This document shows positions 27,931 to 36,900 of a DNA stretch of 64,000 nt, piece by piece. Within the stretch, counting starts at the first letter, position 1. Every line of letters starts with the position of its first letter. The stretch is taken from the NCBI RefSeq assembly GCF_024347495.1, contig NZ_AP025490.1, positions 2,666,001 to 2,730,000 of the forward strand, given 5' to 3'. The position numbers were made by a program, and so were the translations under genes. The notes under the pieces were generated by a model that saw nothing but the letters and a program-made list of their open reading frames with translations, had not been told where the DNA came from and did not search any database. This stretch comes from Vibrio gallaecicus (lineage in GTDB: Bacteria > Pseudomonadota > Gammaproteobacteria > Enterobacterales > Vibrionaceae).

Positions 27931-28944
27931 TTAAAGGTCAAATTTCACTTCATCTAGAAGCTTGATTGCAGCTTCGTGATGATCTGCAATTTGGTCTAGA
28001 GAAATTGTATCTGCTTTGAATTCACCCCAAGAAGCCACAAGCTCAGAAGGTTTAACATCAGCTTTTACTGGGTATTCGTAGTTTACTTCTGCGTACATAC
28101 CTTGTGCTGTGTTGCCAGATAGGAATTCCATTAGTTTAACTGCATTCTCTTTATTCGGAGAGAATTTAGCCATTGCCATACCAGAAATATTTACGTGAGT
28201 ACCCGTTGTTTCTTGGTTAGGGAAGTTGATGTAAACAGCGTCAGCCCAAGCTTTTTGCTCTTTATCATTAACCATTTTTCCTAAGTAGTAGCTGTTACCA
28301 AGAGAAACGTCACATAGACCTTCTTTGATAGCTTTAACTTGTGCACGGTCATTACCTTGAGGCTTACGAGCTAGATTTGCTTTTACGCCTTCTAGCCACT
28401 CTTTAGTTTCCGCTTCGCCTTTATGAGCAATCATAGAAGAGACTAGAGAAACATTGTATGGGTGCTTACCGCTACGAGTACAGATTTTACCTTTGAATTC
28501 AGGTTTAGCTAGATCAGCGTAAGTGAAATCTTCACCTAGACGACCAACACGGTCACGTGAAGAGTAAACGCTACGAGTACGAGTCGTTAGAGCAAACCAC
28601 TCATTGTCTGTATCTTGGTACTGAGCTGGGATGTTCTTTTCTAGAACATCGCTGTTTACCGCTTGGACTAAATCTTTTCCAGTTAGCTCAGATAGGCGGC
28701 TGATATCAACAGTCAATACCACATCTGCAGGGCTGTATTCGCCCTCTTGAGCTAATTTTTCTGCTAAACCTTTTTTAGCAAACTTAACGTTTACTTTAAT
28801 TCCAGTTTCTTTAGTGAATTCATTGAACATTGGTTCAACTAAGAATGGTTGGCGGTAAGAGTATACGTTTACTTCTTCCGCAGCCATTGCCGTTGGAGCA
28901 AATGCACTGCACGCTAAAGCTGAAAGAGTTAGCAGTTTTTTCAT
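27931..28944 (-). CDS. fbpA: Periplasmic ferric iron-binding protein FbpA
   Basis: A 337-residue transferrin-like substrate-binding protein. The signal peptide MKKLLTLSALACSAFA... is cleaved near TAMA-AEE. The VNVYSYRQ strand starts the mature domain, and the adjacent tyrosines in GNSYYLG are the family's Fe3+ ligands. It binds iron in the periplasm for FbpBC. It is the first gene of the operon, with a Fur-box-like sequence 19 bp upstream of its ATG. Confidence 0.94.
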   Translation of the reverse strand: MKKLLTLSALACSAFAPTAMAAEEVNVYSYRQPFLVEPMFNEFTKETGIKVNVKFAKKGLAEKLAQEGEYSPADVVLTVDISRLSELTGKDLVQAVNSDVLEKNIPAQYQDTDNEWFALTTRTRSVYSSRDRVGRLGEDFTYADLAKPEFKGKICTRSGKHPYNVSLVSSMIAHKGEAETKEWLEGVKANLARKPQGNDRAQVKAIKEGLCDVSLGNSYYLGKMVNDKEQKAWADAVYINFPNQETTGTHVNISGMAMAKFSPNKENAVKLMEFLSGNTAQGMYAEVNYEYPVKADVKPSELVASWGEFKADTISLDQIADHHEAAIKLLDEVKFDL

Positions 28945-28962
28945 TAGTAAAATCCTTTATAT

Positions 28963-28981
28963 CGAAATGATAATGTCTATC
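28963..28981 (-). promoter_or_regulatory. Candidate Fur box upstream of fbpA
   Basis: The 19-mer matches the palindromic Fur consensus at 13 of 19 positions by my count, including AATGATAAT without mismatch. It lies 19-37 bp upstream of the fbpA ATG, as expected for iron repression of an iron importer. Strand is given relative to fbpA. Confidence 0.6.
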
Positions 28982-29140
28982 AGTTGCGTTATTATATTCA
29001 TCATTAGTCTAATTTCAATGCTTATCATCAAAAAAAGCCCCACTAAAACTCCCTGTACCCCCTCACTATTTTGTAACAAATCTTTACGTTCTTTACAGAT
29101 TATAGAGCGATAAGTCATTCTCCCCTTAGTTATTTAGCCA

Positions 29141-29175
29141 AAATTAAAAAGCCCACTTATTTGTAAGCGGGCTTT
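29141..29175 (-). terminator. amtB terminator
   Basis: Read on the minus strand, AAAGCCC and GGGCTTT close a stem that continues with four inner pairs after one mismatch around a 4-base loop, then TTTTTAATTT follows. It is 32 bp after the amtB stop. Confidence 0.85.
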
Positions 29176-29206
29176 GTTTTACTTAAATAAACTCTTCAAA
29201 TATGTA

Positions 29207-30436
29207 TTACTTAACTGATACAAACTCAGGGTAAGCACCTACACCACAATCATGCATATCCATACCTTCAAGTTCTTCGTCTTCTGTTACACGAATACCG
29301 ATTGTCGCTTTAAGCACGGCCCATACCGCTAAGCTCGCGCCGAATACCCATGCAAAGATGACTGCAGCACCGAGTAGTTGAGCGCCAAATGTTGCATCAG
29401 CGTTACTTAGTGGCACAGCCATTAGACCGAAGAAACCACATACACCGTGTACAGAAATAGCACCTACTGGATCATCAACCTTCACTTTATCTAGAGCAAC
29501 GATACTGAATACCACTAGAGCACCCGATACAGAACCGATAGCAACAGCAAATAGAGGAGATGGTGAAAGAGGGTCTGCAGTGATTGCAACTAAACCCGCT
29601 AACGCGCCGTTAAGTACCATAGTTAGGTCTGCTTTACCCCAAGTTGTCTTACATACTAATAATGCTGCAATCGCGCCAGCTGCTGCTGCTGCGTTCGTAT
29701 TTAGGAATATTTGACCAACCGCTGTAGCATTCTCAAAGTCTGAAACCATTAACTGAGAACCACCATTGAAACCAAACCAACCAAACCAAAGGATAAATGT
29801 ACCTAAAGTTGCAAGTGGCATGTTTGAACCAGGAATCGGGTAGATTTCACCTTTTTTACCATATTTTCCTTTACGAGCGCCTAGTAGTAGAACACCAGCT
29901 AACGCTGCAGCTGCACCAGCCATGTGTACGATACCTGAACCAGCGAAGTCACTGAAACCTGCTTCTGATAAGAAACCACCGCCCCAAGTCCAGTAACCTT
30001 CCACTGGGTAAATAAATGCTGTTAGTACTACAGAGAAAATCAAGAATGACCATAACTTCATGCGCTCAGCAACCGCACCAGATACGACTGACATAGCTGT
30101 TGCTACAAATACTACTTGGAAGAAGAAGTCTGATTCTAATGAATGATCTGCACCTTCACCTTGAGTACCAATTAAAGTACCAAATGATGGTAACCACCCA
30201 CCTTCACCGTTATCGACATACATGATGTTGTAGCCAACCACTAAGAAAGTGGTACAAGCAATCGCGTATAAGCAGATGTTTTTAGTTAAAATTTCTGTGG
30301 TGTTTTTAGATCGAACTAAACCAGCTTCAAGCATTGCAAAACCTGCAGCCATCCACATTACGAGCGCACCTGAAATGAGGAAGAAAAAAGTGTCTAGTGC
30401 GTACCGTAACTCTGTTACTGTTGTTGTAATATCCAT
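29207..30436 (-). CDS. amtB: Ammonium transporter AmtB
   Basis: A 409-residue Amt/MEP/Rh channel with 11 helices. The pore histidines lie in GIVHMAGA and SVHGVCGFFG. The family signature around DFAGSGIVHMAGA is intact. It conducts ammonium at low nitrogen and is plugged by GlnK, whose gene lies 27 bp upstream. GGAGAT precedes the ATG. No long signal peptide is evident; the N-terminus is short and probably periplasmic. Confidence 0.96.
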   Translation of the reverse strand: MDITTTVTELRYALDTFFFLISGALVMWMAAGFAMLEAGLVRSKNTTEILTKNICLYAIACTTFLVVGYNIMYVDNGEGGWLPSFGTLIGTQGEGADHSLESDFFFQVVFVATAMSVVSGAVAERMKLWSFLIFSVVLTAFIYPVEGYWTWGGGFLSEAGFSDFAGSGIVHMAGAAAALAGVLLLGARKGKYGKKGEIYPIPGSNMPLATLGTFILWFGWFGFNGGSQLMVSDFENATAVGQIFLNTNAAAAAGAIAALLVCKTTWGKADLTMVLNGALAGLVAITADPLSPSPLFAVAIGSVSGALVVFSIVALDKVKVDDPVGAISVHGVCGFFGLMAVPLSNADATFGAQLLGAAVIFAWVFGASLAVWAVLKATIGIRVTEDEELEGMDMHDCGVGAYPEFVSVK

Positions 30437-30463
30437 ATATTAATCTCCAATCCCTAATAATCT

Positions 30464-30838
<375 letters not shown>

Positions 30839-30851
30839 TTACTTACTAACA

Positions 30852-30869
30852 ATCCAAGTACCGTGCCAA
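30852..30869 (-). promoter_or_regulatory. Sigma-54 promoter of glnK-amtB
   Basis: On the minus strand TTGGCAC-GGTAC-TTGGA matches the -24/-12 consensus TGGCAC-N5-TTGCA with a single substitution. Transcription would start near 30840, about 38 bases before the glnK ATG. It fits NtrC-dependent expression under nitrogen limitation. Confidence 0.85.
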
Positions 30870-30920
30870 AAGTTTAAATCATTGTTTTTTAAGTAATAAA
30901 CCCTTATTTAACCAATAAGA

Positions 30921-30955
30921 AACAAAAAGGCTCGCACCATTACGGTGCGAGCCTT
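30921..30955 (-). terminator. yacL terminator containing an NtrC-like palindrome
   Basis: A perfect 12-bp stem (30927-30938 with 30944-30955) with a 5-base loop and, on the minus strand, TTTTTGTTT after it. It ends yacL transcription. Its centre, GCACC-N5-GGTGC (30934-30948), matches the NtrC-box pattern and sits about 100 bp upstream of the predicted glnK start site. Confidence 0.85.
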
Positions 30956-31049
30956 CACTATCTTGAAGCGTTTTTTTTGTTGCCTCATTTAAGGGCAATG
31001 CTGTAAATATTCAAAATATACTACAGCGAGTACAGCTCTTTAGCTCATG

Positions 31050-31421
31050 CTATGCATAACCCAAAAAATCCAGCCAATTCGTCATTAGCAGTTCGAAGTC
31101 ATCAATGCCACAGCTTGCGGTGCTTTCACAGTTATAAAAATCAAACTCGCTGCTTTCTTCCATTTCTTCACCATGGCCAAGTACATTTTCTTGTATGGTG
31201 ACTTCATCTTCATTAATCGACAGGCTAATTTCTTTTCCTAATAAAGCCGTTTCTGTACTCATATTCGTTCGAGAACGCTCAATAGCATCCATTACTTGAT
31301 TAAGCTTCTGCTTATCTTTACCTATTTCTTCCTGAAGCCAACGACCAATGATTTCGTGTCCCATACTACATTTTACGTAATATTCACCCATCAAAGTGTT
31401 TCTTGTAAATTCGAATTCCAT
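31050..31421 (-). CDS. yacL: UPF0231 family protein YacL
   Basis: A 123-residue acidic protein matching the UPF0231/YacL family, with its conserved SMGHE near the start, GEEMEE in the middle, and a CGIDDF segment near the C-terminus. Function is unknown. In E. coli yacL also follows acnB, so the linkage is conserved. It has its own terminator, and the acnB terminator separates the two genes, so it is probably transcribed alone. Confidence 0.88.
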   Translation of the reverse strand: MEFEFTRNTLMGEYYVKCSMGHEIIGRWLQEEIGKDKQKLNQVMDAIERSRTNMSTETALLGKEISLSINEDEVTIQENVLGHGEEMEESSEFDFYNCESTASCGIDDFELLMTNWLDFLGYA

Positions 31422-31542
31422 AATGGCTTCCAGACATAAGATAAAAATGAGGCGAGAGTATATAGCGAAGATCGTAAGAGATCGAGCTTGATTAATTCGA
31501 GGAGTTCGCTGACCTAAAAGTCAAAACCCAAAACAGCTAACA

Positions 31543-31574
31543 AACAAAAACGCCTTCTATATTAGAAGGCGTTT
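31543..31574 (-). terminator. acnB terminator
   Basis: A perfect 12-bp stem (31548-31559 with 31563-31574), a 3-base loop, and TTTTTGTTT on the minus strand, 45 bp after the acnB stop. Confidence 0.87.
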
Positions 31575-31618
31575 AGTTCATTTACCCAGAAGAATTTCCT
31601 GAGCGCTATCCCAAGGTA

Positions 31619-34207
31619 TTACGCAGGCTCTTGAAAGATAACCGTATCTGCTTTTTCCGTGTACTGACCCATTTTATGGAAATTCAGGTAACGGTATGTA
31701 TCAGCAGCCGATGCATTAATCTTCTCAGCGTACTCTAAATACTCTTCTTTCGTTGGGATGCGACCTAGAATCGCGCCAACAGCAGAAAGCTCAGCAGAAG
31801 CCAGATAAACGTTCGCGCCATTACCTAAGCGGTTAGGGAAGTTACGCGTTGATGTCGACATAACCGTCGAAGCATCAGCAACACGAGCTTGGTTACCCAT
31901 ACATAATGAACAGCCCGGAGTTTCGATACGTACCCCAGCACGACCGAAGATGCCGTAGTAGCCTTCTTCTGTCAGTTGGTCTTTATCCATCTTCGTTGGC
32001 GGAGCCACCCATAGGCGAGTATTCAAAGAGCCATTAAACTCTTCAAGCATCTTACCAGCAGCACGGAAGTGACCGATGTTCGTCATACAAGAGCCGATGA
32101 ACACTTCTTGAATTTCAGTACCTTGAACGTCAGAAAGAAGACGAGCATCATCTGGATCATTTGGAGCACATAGGATAGGTTGATCGATGTCAGCAAGATC
32201 AATCTCGATAACATGTGCATATTCTGCGTCTGAATCAGCAGATAGCAATTCTGGATTCGCTAACCACTCTTCCATTGCAGTAATACGACGCTCAATAGTA
32301 CGAACATCACCGTAACCTTCAGCAATCATCCACTTAAGCATAACGATATTCGAGTTCAGGTACTCATCGATAGACTCTTGAGATAGCTTAACAGTACAAC
32401 CTGCAGCAGAACGCTCAGCAGATGCATCAGAAAGCTCAAATGCTTGCTCAACAGATAAGTGCTCAACACCTTCAATTTCTAGTACACGACCAGAGAATTC
32501 ATTGATCTTACCTGCTTTCTCTACCGTTAGTAGACCTTGCTTAATACCGTAAAGAGGAATGGCATGTACTAGGTCACGTAACGTGATACCCGGTTGCATT
32601 TCGCCTTTAAAACGAACCAAGATAGATTCAGGCATATCAAGAGGCATAACGCCTGTTGCCGCAGCAAATGCTACCAAGCCAGAACCTGCAGGGAATGAAA
32701 TACCTAGAGGGAAACGAGTATGCGAGTCACCACCTGTACCAACAGTATCAGGTAGAAGCATACGGTTTAGCCATGAGTGGATAACACCATCGCCCGGACG
32801 AAGTGAAACACCCGCACGGTTCATGATGAAATCAGGTAGCGTATGGTGAGTGTTTACATCAACTGGTTTCGGGTATGCAGATGTGTGACAGAAAGACTGC
32901 ATCACTAGGTCTGCTGAGAAACCAAGACACGCCAGATCTTTAAGCTCATCACGAGTCATAGGACCGGTAGTATCTTGAGAACCCACTGTCGTCATTTTAG
33001 GTTCACAGTACTGACCAGCACGTACACCTTCAACGCCGCATGCTTTACCAACCATCTTCTGAGCTAGCGTGTAGCCTTTATCAGATGCAGATGGGTCGAT
33101 TGGTTTAGCAAACAGATCGGTTTCAGCTAGACCTAGAGCGTCACGAGCACGACCAGTTAAGCCACGACCGATGATCAGTGGAATACGACCACCAGCACGC
33201 ACTTCATCTAGAAGTACCTTGCTTAATTCAAAGTTTGAAATCACAGAACCGTTCTTGTGAACAACACCTTCATACGGGTAGATATCAATAACATCCCCCA
33301 TGTTCATGTCTTGTACATTCAGTTCAATTGGTAGCGCGCCTGAATCTTCCATTGTGTTGTAGAAGATTGGAGCAATTTTACCACCAAGACAAACGCCGCC
33401 AGTACGCTTATTTGGTACGAATGGGATATCTTCACCCATAAACCAAAGTACTGAGTTTGTTGCCGATTTACGTGAAGAACCAGTACCAACAACATCACCA
33501 ACGTAAGCCAGTGGAATGCCGTCTTTTTGCATTTCTTCAATTTGATTGATTGGACCAACACTGCCCTGTTCGTCAGGAGTGATACCATCACGCTCCATTT
33601 TCAGCATCGCTTTTGCGTGAACTGGAATATCTGGACGTGACCAAGCATCAGGTGCTGGTGATAAGTCATCGGTGTTCGTTTCACCAGTAACTTTAAAAAC
33701 TTTAACTGTGATTTTTTCTGCAACTTTATCTTTTGCAGTAAACCATTCTGCGTCAGCCCAAGATTGAAGAACTTGTTGTGCAAATTCGTTGCCCGCTTTT
33801 GCTTTCTCTTCTACATCATAGAATGCGTCAAACATGAGTAGAGTATGCGACAGCGCTTTAACAGCAATAGGAGCAAGTTCTGCATCGTCTAATAGAGATA
33901 CAAGTGATTCAATGTTGTAACCGCCTTGCATAGTACCAAGTAATTCAGCAGCTTTAGCGCGGCTTACTAATGGAGATTCGACTTCACCTTTAGTAATTGC
34001 AGTTAAAAAACCAGCTTTTACATAAGCAGCTTCATCAACACCTGGAGGAATTCGATTTTCTAGTAGATCAAGAAGAACGTCTTCTTCACCTTGGGGTGGG
34101 GTTTTAAGTAGTTCAACTAGGCCAGCAACTTGCTCGGCATTTAGCGGTCTAGGAACAACTCCTTCGGCAGCACGCTCTGCGACGTGTTTACGGTAGGCTT
34201 CAAGCAC
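31619..34207 (-). CDS. acnB: Bifunctional aconitate hydratase 2 / 2-methylisocitrate dehydratase
   Basis: An 862-residue AcnB, the main citrate-cycle aconitase. The N-terminal HEAT-like domain precedes the swivel domain, which is the AcnB order. The three [4Fe-4S] cysteines are in GSCMTN and PGCSLCMG. The start is GTG at 34207 behind AGAGG and gives [15 protein letters not shown] as in E. coli. Apo-AcnB can bind mRNA in E. coli; whether this one does is unknown. The 289-bp upstream gap holds its promoter. Confidence 0.97.
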   Translation of the reverse strand: MLEAYRKHVAERAAEGVVPRPLNAEQVAGLVELLKTPPQGEEDVLLDLLENRIPPGVDEAAYVKAGFLTAITKGEVESPLVSRAKAAELLGTMQGGYNIESLVSLLDDAELAPIAVKALSHTLLMFDAFYDVEEKAKAGNEFAQQVLQSWADAEWFTAKDKVAEKITVKVFKVTGETNTDDLSPAPDAWSRPDIPVHAKAMLKMERDGITPDEQGSVGPINQIEEMQKDGIPLAYVGDVVGTGSSRKSATNSVLWFMGEDIPFVPNKRTGGVCLGGKIAPIFYNTMEDSGALPIELNVQDMNMGDVIDIYPYEGVVHKNGSVISNFELSKVLLDEVRAGGRIPLIIGRGLTGRARDALGLAETDLFAKPIDPSASDKGYTLAQKMVGKACGVEGVRAGQYCEPKMTTVGSQDTTGPMTRDELKDLACLGFSADLVMQSFCHTSAYPKPVDVNTHHTLPDFIMNRAGVSLRPGDGVIHSWLNRMLLPDTVGTGGDSHTRFPLGISFPAGSGLVAFAAATGVMPLDMPESILVRFKGEMQPGITLRDLVHAIPLYGIKQGLLTVEKAGKINEFSGRVLEIEGVEHLSVEQAFELSDASAERSAAGCTVKLSQESIDEYLNSNIVMLKWMIAEGYGDVRTIERRITAMEEWLANPELLSADSDAEYAHVIEIDLADIDQPILCAPNDPDDARLLSDVQGTEIQEVFIGSCMTNIGHFRAAGKMLEEFNGSLNTRLWVAPPTKMDKDQLTEEGYYGIFGRAGVRIETPGCSLCMGNQARVADASTVMSTSTRNFPNRLGNGANVYLASAELSAVGAILGRIPTKEEYLEYAEKINASAADTYRYLNFHKMGQYTEKADTVIFQEPA

Positions 34208-34496
34208 GACTTTTTCCTCTCATTGCGGTTCCTCCATTTATTATCATTACTCTATATTGAGAATAGTGATGGAGTGAACATCCTTGGAAACTTGGCTCTC
34301 CATTGCCAATTCAACTAACTATCTTTGACATATACAAAGAATAATCAGCAGCGCCAGAGAGGCCAAACTGTGGGCAGTACAATAGCAAATTTAACGATAA
34401 ATTAAAATCTCATCATTTTGACCAACATAGCAAGTTAAGACTAAAGTTCTAACTTTTTTGGCTATTTATGCGTTTTACCTGCTATCAAATAATTGA

Positions 34497-36863
34497 TTAT
34501 TTGTAAGATGTTCCAATAATTAAGTAAATGGAATCATAATTATTTTCAGTCTTACCGTATGCGAAAATAATAGGACCAATCGGAGAATCAACTCCGGTAA
34601 ATATCGACCCTGCGGTGTACATTGGGGCTTCATGCAGTTTTAAGTTATTGTCTGACCAAACTCCCCCATGCTCTATCGACGCACCTAGATAAACTGGGGA
34701 TTGGAATAACCCAAAATCATTTTCAAACCACTTATATCGGTACACTAAACTAGAGTAAGCTAAGTTCTGCCCAATTAAACTATTTCGAGGAATACCCGAT
34801 AAATTCAAGAAGCCACCAAGCTCTTTGGGATCAATTGGAAAAGTAGCGTTTTTGCTCTCAACAATCCCGTAATCTAACTTTGCGACTAAAGTATGCCTTT
34901 TATAACTTTGTGCAGCTAAAAATTTAGCATTCAATTCATATACAGTATCACTCGACTTTTCGGTAGGGGTGCCTACGACATTCGATTTAGTATCATCGTG
35001 TGATACTAAATATTCAAAATCAAAATAGTAACCTTTTGTCGGTAAACTAAAGCTGTCTAGTGTATCTAAACGATAAGCAGCAAAGGCCCCTGTACGAGTA
35101 AAATCAATGCTACCTATTGAGGATAGTGAAGACGAATCCACTTTACCGTCAGTGTATCGAGCGCCAAATTTAAACTCTTGCCATAACGTCGGTTGATAGC
35201 CAAAAGCAACCTCTCCGATATTCTCTAAGTAGGTCAAAGGGATGAAATCTTGCGTGACTTCTAGCGAAGGCTTTTCAATAGCATCAATCGAAGCTGGTAG
35301 GTTTCGTTTTTGTTTGCTGTATACATATGAGGCGGACGTAAACAGTTTTTCTTTTGAAAAGAAAGGAGAAAACAATTCAGCCTCAATGAGCTTATCCGTC
35401 CCCATCTCAATATTCGTTCTAAGCTCTGCACCATGTGCATTTATATCGGTGAAATTTGCAGACATCCCTAACGCGTAGGTACTTTCTGTTTCAAAGTCAT
35501 CTTCTAAATAGAAACGAAAATTGAGGTAATTAGGTCCCCAAGATTTTTCATCCACATCCACAACTAGATGGTCTTCATCACCGACTTTTTCATACCGATA
35601 AGTAATCAGCTCAAATCGATCTAAAGCATATAACTCTTGAACACTCGACTCTAAATGACGAGTCTTCAGAACATCACCACTTTCCAAAGCCAAACGGTTT
35701 TGAAGTAATTTATCGGTATAGTGCGTGTTGTTATTAATGGTCACACTATCCACCACAACATTATCAATATGACTTAACTGCTTTCGTGCTGCTTGTTTAT
35801 GATCAATGTAACCTTGAAATTTAGCACTCGTCACAGACAACGCTCTTAACTGGTCTTCAAATTGATATGCAATGTCATAACCCGCCTGATAGGCGCTCGG
35901 CATTTTATCAAATTCAGTCGTTTCCATTTCTCCAACATCCGGCTGAAGAAATACGTCCTCTTCATTGAGAGTTTTGGCTTGCCTTTGAGTACTTCGACGA
36001 ACAAGGTAATTTGAGAGTTGATCTGCCACCGTTAAAAACGTTGTAAAGTCTTCTTCATCTTTGTAGTCCGTACTAATATCAACAGCAATGACAATATCAG
36101 CGCCCATGGCTCTTGCCACATCAACGGGCATATTATTGGTCACGCCACCATCAACGAGCATTTTCCCATCCAAATCGTATGGAGGTAATGCACCTGGTAC
36201 AGACATACTCGCCATCATCGCGTCAACTAAGTAGCCCTTGTCGATAACAACTTCTTCTAGTTCGATAATATCAGTAGCAACAGAGCGATACGGCACTGCA
36301 AGTTGATCAAACGATTCAAGCTGAGAAAGGTTTCCCGTAGTTTCACGTAGAATGCGTAGCATATTTTGACCTTGTACTACACCTTTTGGTGCGCGTACCT
36401 CGCCCCAGCGCAAACCAAGATCCGTCGTTAATTGGTAACGATCTTCATACTCTTTGTCTCTAACACGACGTTCACTGCGGTTAACCCTGTCTCGATAACC
36501 TTTATTCCAGTCAATCGTATAGATGAAACTTTCAATTTCTTCAGCGCTCATGCCCGTAGCGTATAAGCCACCGACATAAGCTCCCATACTAGTCCCTGTT
36601 ATGTAATCAACGGGAACTTGCATCTCTTCAAGTGCTTTTAGAACACCAATGTGAGCGGCGCCTTTCGCACCACCACCAGCCAAGACCACGGCAACGGTTG
36701 GGCGTGTTTTCTCATCCTGAGATAAAGACTCTGACTTTGCTACCACAGCGCTTTCTGCAGCTGCAATATTTTCAGATATATTCGTACTATCAGCTAGTAC
36801 ACTAAAACTAAATACAGCGCTCAATACACCTACATAGCTATTTAGCCAACGGGATACGACCAT
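34497..36863 (-). CDS. Patatin-like phospholipase fused to an Omp85-type beta-barrel (type Vd secreted)
   Basis: A 788-residue two-part protein. After a signal peptide (about residues 1-24) comes a patatin domain with oxyanion loop GGGAKGAAH, catalytic S92 in GTSMG and catalytic D238 in DGGVTNN. A POTRA-like segment (about 370-450) and a C-terminal Omp85-type barrel with repeated alternating strands follow. This is the PlpD/type Vd autotransporter plan, in which a lipase is carried across the outer membrane by its own barrel. The substrate is unknown, probably phospholipids. It ends near an AT-rich 289-bp gap. Confidence 0.88.
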   Translation of the reverse strand: MVVSRWLNSYVGVLSAVFSFSVLADSTNISENIAAAESAVVAKSESLSQDEKTRPTVAVVLAGGGAKGAAHIGVLKALEEMQVPVDYITGTSMGAYVGGLYATGMSAEEIESFIYTIDWNKGYRDRVNRSERRVRDKEYEDRYQLTTDLGLRWGEVRAPKGVVQGQNMLRILRETTGNLSQLESFDQLAVPYRSVATDIIELEEVVIDKGYLVDAMMASMSVPGALPPYDLDGKMLVDGGVTNNMPVDVARAMGADIVIAVDISTDYKDEEDFTTFLTVADQLSNYLVRRSTQRQAKTLNEEDVFLQPDVGEMETTEFDKMPSAYQAGYDIAYQFEDQLRALSVTSAKFQGYIDHKQAARKQLSHIDNVVVDSVTINNNTHYTDKLLQNRLALESGDVLKTRHLESSVQELYALDRFELITYRYEKVGDEDHLVVDVDEKSWGPNYLNFRFYLEDDFETESTYALGMSANFTDINAHGAELRTNIEMGTDKLIEAELFSPFFSKEKLFTSASYVYSKQKRNLPASIDAIEKPSLEVTQDFIPLTYLENIGEVAFGYQPTLWQEFKFGARYTDGKVDSSSLSSIGSIDFTRTGAFAAYRLDTLDSFSLPTKGYYFDFEYLVSHDDTKSNVVGTPTEKSSDTVYELNAKFLAAQSYKRHTLVAKLDYGIVESKNATFPIDPKELGGFLNLSGIPRNSLIGQNLAYSSLVYRYKWFENDFGLFQSPVYLGASIEHGGVWSDNNLKLHEAPMYTAGSIFTGVDSPIGPIIFAYGKTENNYDSIYLIIGTSYK

Positions 36864-36900
36864 CTAAATTCATTCCTTGTCATTGTTTTCTATAGCGACT

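Noticed and set aside
34208..34270. Fur-like half site TAATGATAAT upstream of acnB
   Set aside because: One half matches well but the other does not, and AT-rich DNA gives such matches often. Not enough for a call.
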